Part shown: positions 36,617-50,200 of the stretch, piece by piece
Position numbering within the stretch: position 1 is the first letter of the stretch
Layout: every line of letters starts with the position of its first letter
DNA from: Opisthorchis felineus
Taxonomy: Eukaryota; Platyhelminthes; Trematoda; Opisthorchiida; Opisthorchiidae
NCBI GenBank assembly: GCA_004794785.1
Contig: SJOL01004559.1
Location: 101,181-165,180, forward strand
Length of the DNA stretch: 64,000 bases
Direction: 5' to 3'
Notes under the pieces: model-generated
What the model was told of the DNA's origin: nothing
Databases searched by the model: none
What the model saw: the letters and a program-made list of their open reading frames with translations, nothing else
Position numbers and translations under genes: made by a program

Positions 36617-38258
36617 ATGAGATGGCCAGGCAAAGCACTGGAGGCCCGACTACGAGCGTCACTGCGGCGGCTTTTTAGACGGCGAAAAAGCAGATCTCAA
36701 AGGTGTGGTTTGTCTATGATGAGCAGGCCTAGTTCTGGAGAGAACTGTCCGAACTACCATGCACTCAGTCCATATAGTCGGTGGACAGATACCGACGTGT
36801 CGCTGGGATACAGACAGTCGTTCAAGAACACTTCTCCGGTTAGACCTTATTCATCCGGCATATATGGTGTTCAAATCCAAGAAAGAGTCAGTCCAACTTA
36901 TTCTCCGTTTCCTAATAAAATGTGTACGAAGAAACTCTCGAAGTCGGATGCCAGCGTCAATACCGATGTTAGTTCCGTATATCAAATGCATGATGCCTTC
37001 AGTCAAGTGGAACCCGGGGAACCATATAAAATCCTAAACAATACCTATATCGATAATGTGATGTGTCTACACGAACCGGGACCTTACAGAAGCAATATAA
37101 CCACCAGCTTAACAGACGCTAAGGCACAAAATGAGTTTCAACCAATTAGAGAAACGCAACAACATATGAACGCTACCTTAAACCTGAAGGCCTCAGAAAC
37201 ACAAAACGATATAATGCTGGTTGAACCATATTACACTGATCCATCTCCATTTGAAAGCACCAAGATTTCGGAGCGATCAACTTCTACTCCTAGTAGGAAA
37301 CAATTTTATGCTGGAGATTCATATTTGAGAATGAATGAGCCCACACCGGATTGTTTACAACTGCCAGCTTGTAGTCCAGACATCAATACACGTTTGCCTT
37401 ATGAAATGAACTTGGCTCGGGGACCGGCAACCGATGAGATGACACCGAAATTTAAATCATTTGAGTCACAGATTAACGCTGGGAACAGCAGAAAATACTG
37501 CAATTTATCACAGTGTTCATTTGCCAGCAACAACCGGATCAAGCTTTTCCGTGATGAGTCAGTACAACTGAAAGAGGAATCACACTCAACGACATCAGGT
37601 CAACTCCAACTTATCAGCGACTTATTAATTTCGTCTGTACAAGACCGGTCTCTTTCTTGTTCACATCAGAAGTCGGCTAAAGAGTGTGGTGATGAGGATG
37701 TGCCAATGACAAGGCAAAAGCGGGCAGGGATTTTAGCAAAGCAACTAAATATCTTTCATAGTAAAGAGTTCAGGTCAAAATCGGCATATGATACAGCAAA
37801 AGTCGAACAGCAAGCGGCAGGGAGCAGAGAAGAGCATTCGAACAAGTTCCCCAGCAGTGCAGTCAAGCCACGCGCAAGCGCGGCGTCCACTGATCGGAAT
37901 TCTGGAGGTCTGCGTGTGCTAGACGAGTGGGACCCTGGTACAGACTCTCTGGAGGATCAAAATGCCAGTAGTTCTCAATCCGGGAGACAGTCAATATCTA
38001 GTCAGAGACGACCAGGGCTGTCTCGTTCATACAGCGTTGTGAAAAAAGCTCCAGAATCTTGCACCAGCTATCCGACTACCGCGAAACGAGCAGCGGATAC
38101 TGCTTCGCACCGGCTGTCAGAGACACAAATGATCTACCACAATTGCTCCATGATAGACAAGGAACTGCCAAGCCGTCGTTCAGAGAAATCCGACCGTTCA
38201 CTCCTTAAATCCACACTGTTCCCACATTCAGCATCAGATGATGGTGATGCAGGCAAAA
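36617..38258 (+). CDS. Kinase gene exon 1: disordered N-terminal region
   Basis: Codes residues 1-547 plus one base. The start is the first ATG after an in-frame TGA at 36581. The first 30 residues are strongly basic ([13 protein letters not shown]), which could act as a nuclear or membrane-targeting patch. The remainder is rich in Ser, Thr, Asn, Gln and Pro with no known fold, so it is probably disordered and possibly phosphorylated. A second basic stretch, RQKRAG, lies near residue 370. The open frame continues to a stop at 38291-38293, but a strong donor (AAAA|GTGAGT, GT at 38259-38260) ends the exon earlier. Its phase of 1 fits the acceptor of exon 2. A weaker donor at 38285 (AAAG|GTAGAT) has the same phase and would add nine residues. 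The exon is one long uninterrupted frame, by far the longest in the window, so its coding status is safe. Its membership in the kinase gene rests on strand, order and phase. Confidence 0.8.
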
Positions 38259-41200
38259 GTGAGTTCTATTTCCAGCGTTGTAAAGGTAGATAAACTAAAG
38301 TGATTTGATGTTTCTTGAGGAAATAGTTCCTCAGAGATGAGGTGTACACCAGTACTTGAGTCCAAAGTGTTACTACACTTTAACAAAAACCGACAGACCC
38401 TGGTATTTTTTAAGATACCCAACATCAGTTTGGGATTGCGGCATTCCTACTTCTTGATGAGCACCTACAGTGGCCTATCCTTCAAAAGAAAAGTCTACGT
38501 GGCATGTCTTGAAGAACGATTGTGCTTCGGCTTGTGGCTTTGGTTAACCACCATTGTGTCATGTTGCAGAAAACTTAGAAGAATAAGTTAGGAATTTTTT
38601 GAAACTAGTTTAGTTTTTCGTCGTGATTTTTGGAGGCATTTGGGAGGTCTCATCAGACCTGCGGTGGTGGGCATGTATCATTCCTTCTTACCTTGTTCAG
38701 GAGGTTTGATCGTACTTTAAGCTGGATCCTGAAGACTGAATAGCGTCTCTAAGAATCACTAGTTGTCACGTCCTTCACGTTGTTTCGTTGTCCGTATTTC
38801 ATGGGGAATTTCAGTAGTTGTTTACTTTCAGTAGTTCTTCCCAAAATGAAGGATCATTACAACGTGAAAATAACCTGGCATTTCTTTTCCAGTCCCTGGG
38901 TGTGTTGGAGTCGTGAACGTTGTCGACATTCCAGTATCAGAATGCGTAGTAGTTCTCGGTAGTTCACGGTCCAAAATCCAAATGTTACATTTGGAAAAGG
39001 AACAGACTTGGATCACTTCTTCAGTTGCAACAATATGATGACGTCAGTCACACGGTACCACGAACACTTTATGTGGACTCCACTGTCAAAAGTGTTATTT
39101 CTATCGAGACACTCTATGGTTTGCGACGAGTTACCTTCGGATAGCTACCGAAAAATCCATAGAAAAAGTCGGAATATCTCAAAGTGGAACCAATGTAGAT
39201 GAAATGGCGGGATAAGTGTCCACTTATAGGCTGAGTATGATTTCCGTGTATCCAGTGCGCCCAGATTTGTCACAGTGTGCTATTTGAAGTTTAAATTAGA
39301 CCACGGTAATGTAATTCCGGATAAAAAATTATGCACTTCGTTGCAGGATAAAGTTGCCAAAGTATAGTATCACGAATAACTTTGGTTGAATGCGTTACCG
39401 GCAAACCTTGGGCCTGATTGATAAAGATGGGTGAGGATGTATTGCATTGTCTTCACCTAGTTGTGGTTTCGGAAAAGACTCAAGTTGTACCTCCCTGAAC
39501 TCTCCACGATGAAATTTGGAATCATAGTCTGGAACACAGTGGTTGAAAAGGGTAAATTTATCAACCTCATTAACGGCACTACTTGGAAGATTTCTGAGGG
39601 TTTGTTGTGATCCTACTGCTAGCATTTTCCACCGTTTTGAGCTGTGATTTAAGCTCAGACTGTAAAAAGCAACTGCACATAGAATGAATGAAAGGACGTG
39701 AACACTTTTTTGAGTTTGGTGACCTATTTTTCCATGGGCAAAAAAAACTATATGCAGTTATGTGGTTTTCAAATTAAGTTGGTGTAAACGGGAGGCTCAG
39801 GTGCTTATCAGCCCAATCTCGGATTTATGGTATTCTTCAACTGAATGTACTGCACGAAAACCGCCTCAGGTTTTGTTCGGAATTATATTCAAGTTACCAG
39901 AACGTTCTCTATCCTGTGACACTGCGCATAAAGTGAGCTGTTCAGGAGCATTTACACCTATATTATTCTTCCGTTTCGGATTAGTTTGGTGTGTTAGTTA
40001 GTAGTTTTCCAGTGGATACGATGAGTTTGCAACATTCTGCTGGTAGCTTTAATGCATGGAACCGTTGAGAATAATTTCGTGTTTCTACTTCACTTCATTC
40101 CTTACGTACTTGCCTACTTGCTTACTCACTAACTTACCTATTTATCTAGGCAACAATTCATTTGCTTGCATTAAAGCATCTGTCTCCTACAGGAGGAGGA
40201 ACACACTTCACAGACAACATCGAGGATTAAAGTTTCTATGTAGCCTTTGAAGCTACCGGGCCAATTGTGATTAGCGTCCCTGAGGACAATTACACCACAA
40301 TACATGGAGACTGTCTGAAAGCCTCAGCGTCATTGTTGAACAAGTGAGGTATGCGCAGTAGATTGTGACAAAGCTTCCGAAGAATCGATTGAATCTTTTC
40401 TCTTGCTCATCAGAATGTGTTTCACGGACATGTCTTGGGACAACGCAGACGGCTGTTTTAAAGGTCTCAGTTTTTTCGTCGAGCAATATAGCTCTACAAG
40501 GCACTGTTCCATTTCATGGTGGCCCAGTACACCTTGTCATCATGCCCTCTGAAGTCTTCTACCTGTTGAGTAAGATATTAGAGTCTAGGTGTTTTAAGGC
40601 GTCATTTTCGATCCCTTCATCAAGGCTTCGCAGGCGCTAGCATACAGGGAGGCAAAAATAAGACCTTTATAACAGACCTCCTGCTTTATCAGAATGAAAC
40701 GATTCCATCACTCTGGATATAAAGCACCTACTGAATGGTGGGTTCACCGTGATGAGGCAATTTTGTTCAAGTTTCACTTGTGCTAATATTCGGTCCTTAT
40801 ATGTGTGGTACGGTCTTCTGAGGTCATTCACAACAGACTACTCGGAGTAAAATTCGTACTTTTCATTTAAAAACCAAGGAAATAGCCACCAGGAGCAAGC
40901 CATGCTAAGACTACACACCCACCCATAGCTACTGAGCTCGTGTGCGCATGTTGTTTCTTCGGGACGTAGTTTCCCAAATGCTAAAGCACATTTTGTGGAA
41001 ATTAGTGAAACAACTCGGTTCAGTTTCACTGGAAACTGCTCCTGAAATCAAAATCACTCAATGATGAAAAGCCGAGAAGCACTATAAAGCTGTTTCATTC
41101 TTATTGGGAATCATCAGCAGTGCACATCCCACGGATCTCTGGGGGTGTTATAAATCGGAACTCTCCGGCTAGTAGTTGAGGGCTTAACCATTCGGTCACG

Positions 41201-44200
41201 ACCGGTTGAGAGACCTGGAGATGAGGTCGAAAGGAGACAGGGGATAGTGCAATTCCTCCTTCAGTCACAAAATTCACATCACATGGTGTTGTGTTGCCCG
41301 GCCTCCCGAGTAACGACTTCTCAGATGGAAGGTTCACCAGGAATTCTTCTTTTTGAGCTACTCATGGTATGTAGGTAGTATGTAATTCAACCACAAACGG
41401 CATAAGAGCACGGGTTTCGGCTGTAATCATTCCGGCTGGTTATCGACAGTGCGGGATGAAGATCGAAAGGCAGACAAGTTCAGCCAACCTAAAATCCCAG
41501 AGAGAGTAGCCGGTTCCATAATAAGAACCCTCGACCGGATGCAACGGTACCTGTAGCCACATATAGTCACAAAGTCGGGAACTCAGTTGACAGTTTGACA
41601 TAACTGACATATCTGCCATATTGGATCAATCATACGTTTCGCAAGTACGAGGACAATTTGGCTAGACGGGTTTAATTTGCTCAATTAAGGAGTGAACAAA
41701 GTAAAGTAAGACAAGGTTTGGCCATGGAATGCCAAGGAGGATTCAATGAATAAAAACCCCAGGATTTTCCTCTAGAGTGGGGAGCTAAGGACTAACCAAA
41801 TGGACCATAGCGCAAAGTCGGCGGTGTAGTACTTTAATTTCCCAGACTGTTGTCTTAATTAGACCCACATTTTCGTCACTTAATAACTTTTGTGAAGGTC
41901 AAGCTCCATCCTCATGATAGATATGCTGGAATGAACTAAGCTCCTAGTCTTAAGTGGCCTCGGATATGTTCCTATTATCGGTCTTCGGACGCTGCCCTGT
42001 AAGAGCTGTCACCAGTAAGTGGTAGCAGCAAGGTGACCAACATCCTTAGGCCAGGAAGTACCTAAGATTATGGAATTGCTACAGCTTGCAATGTTCCAGT
42101 TGTATTCGTTCTGAAGAACGTGCTACTTACAAGTAGGTCGTGCAAATAGAAAGTGTCACCAACCGGAAGCATCTGCAGTTAAGAAATCTCTGGGACGTAG
42201 ACAAACCAGACGTTTCCTCACAATTTCTTCTGACTATATGGATATTTATGGAAAAAATGCTACCCTGATATCTTAATGCCAGCAAAATTCGACCAACTTC
42301 CATGGGTTTTATGTCAGATTACACAACTGTTCACCAGTTTGGAGCCCCGTGATCGTAACAAACCCGTGTTTGGTTTCCTATAGGTATTGATCAGTTCGCT
42401 TTTAGAAGCCTGTTTATTCCGGTTATCCTTCTTAGTTCGTTTCGAACGATCAGCTGATAGAAGCTCAATGTCTTCAATACACAACCGGCGATTTGCAGCT
42501 ACCAAATCCATCACAATAGCATCTTCAAAACGTAGCGTTTCCCGATCACCATCGCAAATCAAGAAGCCTCAAAAGCAGAGAGGGGCCTTGCCTGCAAGTA
42601 GTGATTGCAACCAATGCCCTACGGGACGACATACAGACATAAAACCGGAGAAACCGTGCATCTGTCTACTGGTCAAACGTATGGTGATTGCGCAGTCCAA
42701 ACCAGTGCTCTATTCCTGGCACCTTCCACCAAAGAAGCCGGTTACCAATCCAAGGTTGTCTGGAAGCAATTCTGGAAAGTCTACAGGCTTTTCAGCAGAA
42801 GCAGAGCACAGAGGTGAGACACCCAGCATCAGCGCCGGGAAAAATATTGTCCCCAGTTTGCCAAACTTTCAACTAGCTCGCCCAACTCGTATGGTTCGAG
42901 GTGGGCAAGGCACAGTGGCATGGGTGACAAATGTAACCACAGGGCAGTTCTACGCACTGAAATTTAAACAACGTGAAGGTCGATCGGATAGTACGTGGGC
43001 CATCGAACGCCGTGAGGCCAAACTGTTGCGTCATGCACGACACGACTTTATCGTACGGTAGGTTTACCACGTGTGACAGCATTTTTCCAGCACAAGCATA
43101 ATTTTTCAGCAACTTTGTAAGTAGCTTTGAGTCAATAGAAGCTTATTGCACCTTTCTAGATTTTTTTTAGGTCGACACAACACATTGTGACGGAATGTGT
43201 AGCAATAATTCCGCACTCACATCTGGTTCAGAATTAGGTCAACTCGGTTCGATTCAGACATTCCTTAAGAAATATCCAGCTAGGCTTGCGAGTTTTGATG
43301 CTGAGCGGATTCTGGGTTGTTCCTGAGGTCGCGAGCGGCATGGCTTCCTTACTCTTACAGGCGATGTCCGTTTGTCTAACTGCCTGTTTGTCTTACGGTA
43401 GATAGACTTGGGAACGGAGTTGCCGGTCACAGTTGAATGTATGAACGGCCGGCCGACCTACTATACTATCGCGTAATTATGATTGTTCTGTTTGAGTGTT
43501 CTCTTTGGGAGGGAATTTTCTATTCTGAATAAGCTACCAATGTCGAAGTGGACCTGACGAAATGCGATTTCTGGGAAAGTACAAACTAACGTGTTGGGCA
43601 CCCATCACGGACCTTAGCAGAATGCCGAAAGAGAAACGCGACTGCTTTCACCGCAGATGACATAAAATCACTACTTTCGTGATTATTCTTCTTAGTTCAT
43701 CCATCACACCATTTCCTGCCAATGAGTTGAAGTATGAGGGTTCTTTCAGTTTATAAAAAGTTGTGCGCCGGCCATCTGTAGCCGTGATGGTTCAGGATAT
43801 TCATGAACAGACCGGCGGCCAGGTGGATACCACTGCGGTTTTATCTTGCAGTACAGAGTTCTTGTTGTTATCCATAGGTATGATGATGACGGCGACGATA
43901 ACAGTGTTAATGTTGATGACAATCCTACTGATTAGAAAAAGGAACACCCCGAGCATGCTCATCAAAAGCTAGCACTTAAACTTGCTTAAGCACAGTTGAA
44001 ACATTTGAGTTCATCTAGGTTTGGTATGCACATCCTCATGTTCCTCAGCTCTGTTCAGGTGTGTGCAATTTAAGAACCGACCGCTCGTGGGATTATAATG
44101 AACATTGCCATGATTGTTGTTCGACTATATAATTGCTGGACATTTCTGTGCTGTTACTGACAGCGGTGATGATCACAATGATGAGTTTTTAATGTATGAG

Positions 44201-47200
44201 GTTGTTGTTGCTCACTGTATTTACAGTGTTGACCATGAGGATATCACGGGTAACTGTGCACGACGACTCGTATGAAAACGCTTAATTCGTGTCTTTTTGA
44301 GCAATGCTACTAATACAATGTTAAGCTTTGATGGAAAATGAAAATAACAAATCATTGTATCTTGTCTCTTGGAGGTATTGCTTCTTAAAAGTTTCCAGTT
44401 AAATCCAGGAAACCGCCAGGTTGAAGAGTGGACTAGAAGACAGATGTATATGATATGCAGAATTCTCATTCATATCTATGTCGTTTGAACAATTCTCCTA
44501 GCGCCCTAGAGCAATTGTCGTGAGAGTCCACATCAAAGAGCGAAAGCATTGGACTGCAGTTTTGCTCTTATTAGGGTCCATCAACAGTGCATTTCCTTGG
44601 CCATGATCCGATTTGATCTCCAGAAGTCGGACATACTAGGCAAGCGTGGTTACACTACTCCACCGGTGCATGCTAAGCGCACCTGGATCACCAGGCCTGA
44701 AAAGGCAAACGTGCTCATGCTTGAGCGACTTAATTGGTTTGTCCGAAGCCTCGAACGAGAACCCAGTGACTGTCCTGGTTGTGTCGATCATTTAATCCAC
44801 CTGTCAGCACTTCCCAGTCTGGCAGCCCCACGGAGGCCGCCACCCTTCCAGGGTAGATGAAGGAATAGTAGATCCCTGTCTATTTTAGATCGGAGATGGT
44901 ACATTAGAAGTGCTTAACAAACATTGTCTTTATTGTCTTTTACTCCGGAGATTGTAGCTATTCACTTGGCCGTCAGGTCGACGTTTTCCAACAATTGTCT
45001 GTGAAAACAAGTATGATACGAACTGACAGTCTGGAAAGATATGAACAACAAATAAGTGTGTGTACGGATGCTCCTGATTCAGAGGCCAACCAGAACAAGC
45101 AACACCATTAACACGCCACATGGTTGTGGGTTGTAAGGGGTCCTTATTGGTACACAATTGAAGCAATGGAGGTGCTTCTTGCTTAGTTTTCTTACAGGCT
45201 ACCTATAGGGAGGTGGTACTGTATTTGGAGATAAATTCTTGTTGAAAACATATCACTCACCGAAATCCAATCTATACGAAACTGGATCTTCCTTATTACC
45301 GTGTTTATTATCGTACAAATAGGCTGTTTCATATTTACGAAACGGAGGACACACTATTCATGGCTTTGGAATGGCTGGATGGTGGATGTCTTTGGAATCA
45401 CATAGCTCGAACCGGAACCCTTCCTGAATGTTACGCCACTTACTACGCAGCCTGCATACTGTGCGCGCTTCGTTACCTACACTCGGTTTCCATTGTTTAC
45501 AGGTAAGTGTTGCATCCTCCACATAATAGACAAAAAATTCTATGCAGTTCAGACATCATTTACTAAGTACACTTGTGCGGCAAGTGATTTGTGAGAGATG
45601 TCCGTAACATAATCGTTCGACATAAACACAAATGAGTGCTTTATCTTACACAGTGTCTTATAAAAGCTTTTCTGTTTTACGGTAGCAAATGAGTGTTCGT
45701 CATATAGTTTCTGGCACGAGTTCTGACCTTCCACAAGGCAAAACTTTGTATGGAAGTGAATACCCGTCTAAGGTATAACAAACCTGATGGTGGAAATGCT
45801 CAACCTGCTTGAACCAGCTCAACTTTGATATAACTATCCTGCTAAATGGGAAAACAGTTGTGAGGAGCATCAGATAATTTCTGTTAGTGATTGTGGAAAA
45901 AAACTGAAATGTACCAATCACATAGGCTCAGTCACATTGGTGTTCGGTACCAGGATAATGCGACGAAAGACAACTCATTTTGTTTGGATTGTCCTTGTTG
46001 GGGTTCGGCTACTCCTGTGCTGGTTCCTGGTTTACTGTTCTACCCACTATGGCAAATCAAAAAGAACGATAACTTGAGACAGCCTTTTAGCGGACGAAGA
46101 AAACTACTACAGTTGTATCTCTACAGCAGTCCCAGAATCAATCGCAAGGTCACGCTAGACTCTTCGTCATGTGTTGGGAACCGCCGAACTCCGAGGGCCC
46201 GATTCTGATTGGCTCATATTCTGACTCTTCTGGTCCATAGCCAGCTCATCCTGCATTCTTCTAATCGATGTGATGTTCAGTTATTCCATACTGCCCCCTG
46301 CTGAACACCTCTTCAGTTTTTTGTCAAGTTTGTTTACGAGCGTTTTCTAATGTTTTATTGGGTCATGCAAGAGATTACGTAAGTTTTGGGTTCTGGTGCA
46401 GTGAAATTTTTTCATTTCAATTTTTTCTACACCCTAAAAGAATGGACACAACAGCCACCAGCTGGTGTCAGGGTCATCTGTGTTGTTGGGTTCTGCGTAC
46501 ACTCAGAACTGCGTTAAGTGCTAGCGACAGCTTCTTTTTTCCTTTTTGTTATTGTTTTCACCCAAGAGCACTTCGAAAAATAAAGACCCTACAGCTGCAA
46601 AACACAGGCGCACAAGTTAATGTTGCCTTGATGACCTTGCCAACGAAACTCACCAACTGAGGTTCATCGTATTGCCTGGTCTCGATCAGTGCTGTAAGTG
46701 GGTTTGTAGACCGTAGCCTTCTGACCCTTTTCATCACGTGGATGTGTAATGTTGAGTTATTTTGGATTATTCCGATTGAGTGACCCATACGGTTGTGTTA
46801 AAGTGGAGGTCGTTGCATGAAATCAGGATTATAAGATAGATATTCAAGCTACAAATTTTTGACAAGATTGTGCTCGCTGTTGAACCTTCTGCGTTTACAA
46901 AGGAGAAAGTAAATGGAACATTTGCTGTGCAAAGAATGTTACTGTAGTTGTTTTGACGTAAGCCCACTGGTATCTGTTGCTCAGGAATAGGTTCTTTTAT
47001 TCTATTGCGAAATTTTATGAGCCACTGAGAATTGGGTGTCAGCCATACTACCGTCAGATACTTGTCGTCTGAATCTTTGTCGTTGAGTGGAATGTTGGCA
47101 GAAATCAAGGGCCGCATTTTAAAGACCATGAAAATTGTCCGACCCTGGTGTATGCTATCTTAGAGAGGATGGCTTTTAACGAAGTATTATATGGTTTTCT

Positions 47201-50200
47201 ACTTTACTGTTAACTGTGTTGCCTACAGCATCTATCTTATAGGAGCGATGGCTTGATCACCTACCTGTTCATTTAGTGCACAAGGCACTGATAATTTAGA
47301 TTAAATGCAAAGTTACACTTCTGAACCTTTCTGTACTTATAAGGGAGGAGTTAGCCTGAAAAAGACTTGAAGTAATTTGCTAGGATCCGTTTGATCCGTT
47401 CTTTCAAAGGGCTTACAATCCGAAGGGAACTATACTGTGCTGGTTCAGTATGCTTTCTGAAACAAAGGTTATAATCTTCTGCTGTCTTAATGGAGATAAC
47501 ACCCGAAAAACGTTCATCGCACCGAACGGTAAACGTTGCACTTTGTGCATCGCTGTAAGCCACCAACACTAAGCTCAGTTTCCTGATGGATTATTTGAGT
47601 GGGTTGGACACTATTATCCTCTAGTGAGGAACTTACCTATGGGGCGGGCATTTTTATGACCCCTGCTAGCTTGCTGTAAGCCCCATGAGAATTAGGAAAA
47701 ATCGCACTGGACTGCGCATGGGACACTAAACACAACCTGACGAGGCAGAAAATCTCTTCCACGTGGATACTACAGTGGCAGATTCGTCTGCCTGCTATCC
47801 GCTTATTAATTCTGATCGGTGAATTTGTTGTTGTATGACTTTTGATACCCTGCGCATGGCACAGTGCTTATTTTGACGACGAATTGTAAATATGGATCAC
47901 CAGTGAACATTCTGACTCAAACTGTATTGCCGCCGTCTGCTGTCGTACTCATTCAGAGGCAAAAATACTGGGCAGGTGCTGGAAGTGATTCTTCGTGACC
48001 AGCGCTGTGCAGACTATTGGCTAGCAAAAGCCATCCATATATGTGTGCCTCGGATGCGTCTTCTGAAAGGCGTTGCCGCCAGGACACCGTTCACACGCAA
48101 CGCGGGTTTCAACTGTTCCCAAACGACTTTATTTGTACGGACCACCAGCTGGGTGTGCTGACGGCTTCAGAACTAATCCCTCCTGTTCGACCTCCGTTCT
48201 TATGCCAAGGGATTTAAACCGGACCGGATACAGGACGCTCATTCGCTTGCACACGCAGCTAAGTACAAACCATATATGGTAGTACTCATTGTGCGCGGGG
48301 GTTAACTGGAGTACTTGGAAGTGACCAACGAATCCATACACATCGACAACCCATTCTGCTCAGTAGACCAGAACTAGTGTGCAAGGTCTACCTAGGAGGT
48401 TTGTTTTCAGATTTTTGAGGGAACAGACGGTACTTCCTGATACTACGCCCTGTCTCCCCGGGTTTTGGTGGTTTAGTTATTAGGGTATCTACAACGCAAT
48501 AAGGCCAGTCAATTTGCAATTCGTCTTTAACACAAACAGTTCCGTGTAGGTTTGTTTGCTAATGTGGCTACAAAATTTCTTGTGGACGAGATATCAGCCC
48601 GTTTAATCGTGTTTCTTATCCTGTGATAGTGACTGTCACTTCCGTGCGGCTAATGGCGTACATTTACCAAGTCAATCCACGTGCAACTTCAGGTTACGTC
48701 ATCCTTTTCGTCTATCCCTGCGGTAGCGAAAAAATGCTGTGTAACTTCAGTACGAACCCATTTGTTTTTCTGGAGGATTCCAACATAAACCCGACGGCGT
48801 TGCTGAGCGTAATGGCAATATCATGCTCACCAGAGCGTGGAAGTCCTTGCCCCGTTCATTTCGCAAAAAACTAGAGATCGTGAACAAGTCGCTTCGTAGA
48901 AAAACAGCAGCCGGGGTCAGTAAGCTGGTAGACTGTAGCGTCGTATAACCTGTGAAATTTTCAAAAATGGTTTCATCCCAAAGCTAGTTGATTCTGTGTC
49001 CTGAGTTGGAGGTATTACTTTTTGAAACTGGATATGAATCCACTATACAATCAAGATTTTGTACACTCAGTGCATTATGTCCGTGGGGGATGGATAGAGG
49101 TGGTTCACTGACCAAAAGTTGAGTACATCAAGTCTACTCCGTTGAAAGAGTCGTGTTCTTGCATTTTGGATAAAACTACCATGCAACCTTTCTATGGGCT
49201 GAGGGATTTTTTCATTGGGTCTCCGGCGGAACGTTGTCTTAAAAGCGATTCTCACGAAGCAGGAAGTGGTTTAAAAATGACGAAAATCGATCTGTTTAAC
49301 ATGGGGACGTTTTTAATCAGATTTTCTTCAGGATGTAGTGCCACTCATCCTTCAAACACGGAAACCACATCACGTGGTTACATGTTTTGACTGGCTCCTT
49401 GAGTATGGATTGGCTTCACTTACAGGACGAAAACTCCACCAAAATTCCAAAATCTCCTCACACTACCAACAATCTGTAAGTAGCTCGGATGAAGAATAAA
49501 ATTCATCCGATGAGTGGAACACCCATCTGAGAAGTGGTTGCATGATATAAACACTGAACATAATATGAGAATAACATCGTTTCAAGGTCGTTAAACGGCA
49601 AACATTTTCTGCGTGGGTTGTCTGAGAAATCATTAGATGCATCTATGCTGTCTCTGCTCTTTATCGGGCCAGGGCAAGTTACGATAACTGTACTGATTGC
49701 TGTCGGGTACATGTCTGTTAATCGGAAAGGCTGTCACGGAAGGGAACCACACATTTGGGGGCATTTCGGTTCACCGCATAAGGGTCTCATTGATGGGTTC
49801 TGTTATATTGACACGCAACGTGAGTAGATACGTGCATAAGCAGGCTTGAACCCGCAGACGCATGCATGGACCTTTCGTGCGCACACTGATGTCTTTGCAA
49901 CGGCTTGTTGCTTGTTCCGGATTTTTGAACAAAACGAACGAAAAGTTAAAAGGTAAAAAAAAGATACACATAAGTTTCAGCTTGCCCATCTGTTTGTCCG
50001 GGCAAGCAGATGACAACAGGGAGGTTATTTCACCGCGCCACCGTTTTTCGTCTGAGTTAAAGGATCGCCAACAGTAACGTGGGATTACGCGCAGTATGAC
50101 TGATTTTACCACATACCTAGGCTTGTGACGACAGACCCTGGTTTCAATTTCAATCCGTAGAAGAAATGAACAGTTCATCAGTTTGATCAGGTTATCTAAA

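Larger units (their letters stand above)
38259..42405 (+). other. Kinase intron 1 (4.1 kb)
   Basis: Starts GTGAGT and ends TTTTAG. It contains a degraded ribozyme-family fragment near 39745-39862 and a minus-strand SINE-like copy at 41064-41215. No further exon with good splice sites was recognised, though a small one could be missed. Confidence 0.6.

Noticed and set aside
38259..38293. Continuation of the exon 1 frame to its stop
   Set aside because: The strong GTGAGT donor with matching phase makes these codons intronic in the preferred model. A single-exon protein ending there would leave the kinase without a start.
44549..44860. 103-codon frame resembling part of the minus-strand frame at 57832-58023
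   Set aside because: The protein similarity is explained by both covering copies of SINE family B in the same relative frame.
49771..50178. 135-codon minus-strand frame
   Set aside because: It has no motif and sits within intron 3. A box-B-like GGGTTCAAGCC is present but no box A at proper spacing, so it was called neither gene nor SINE.
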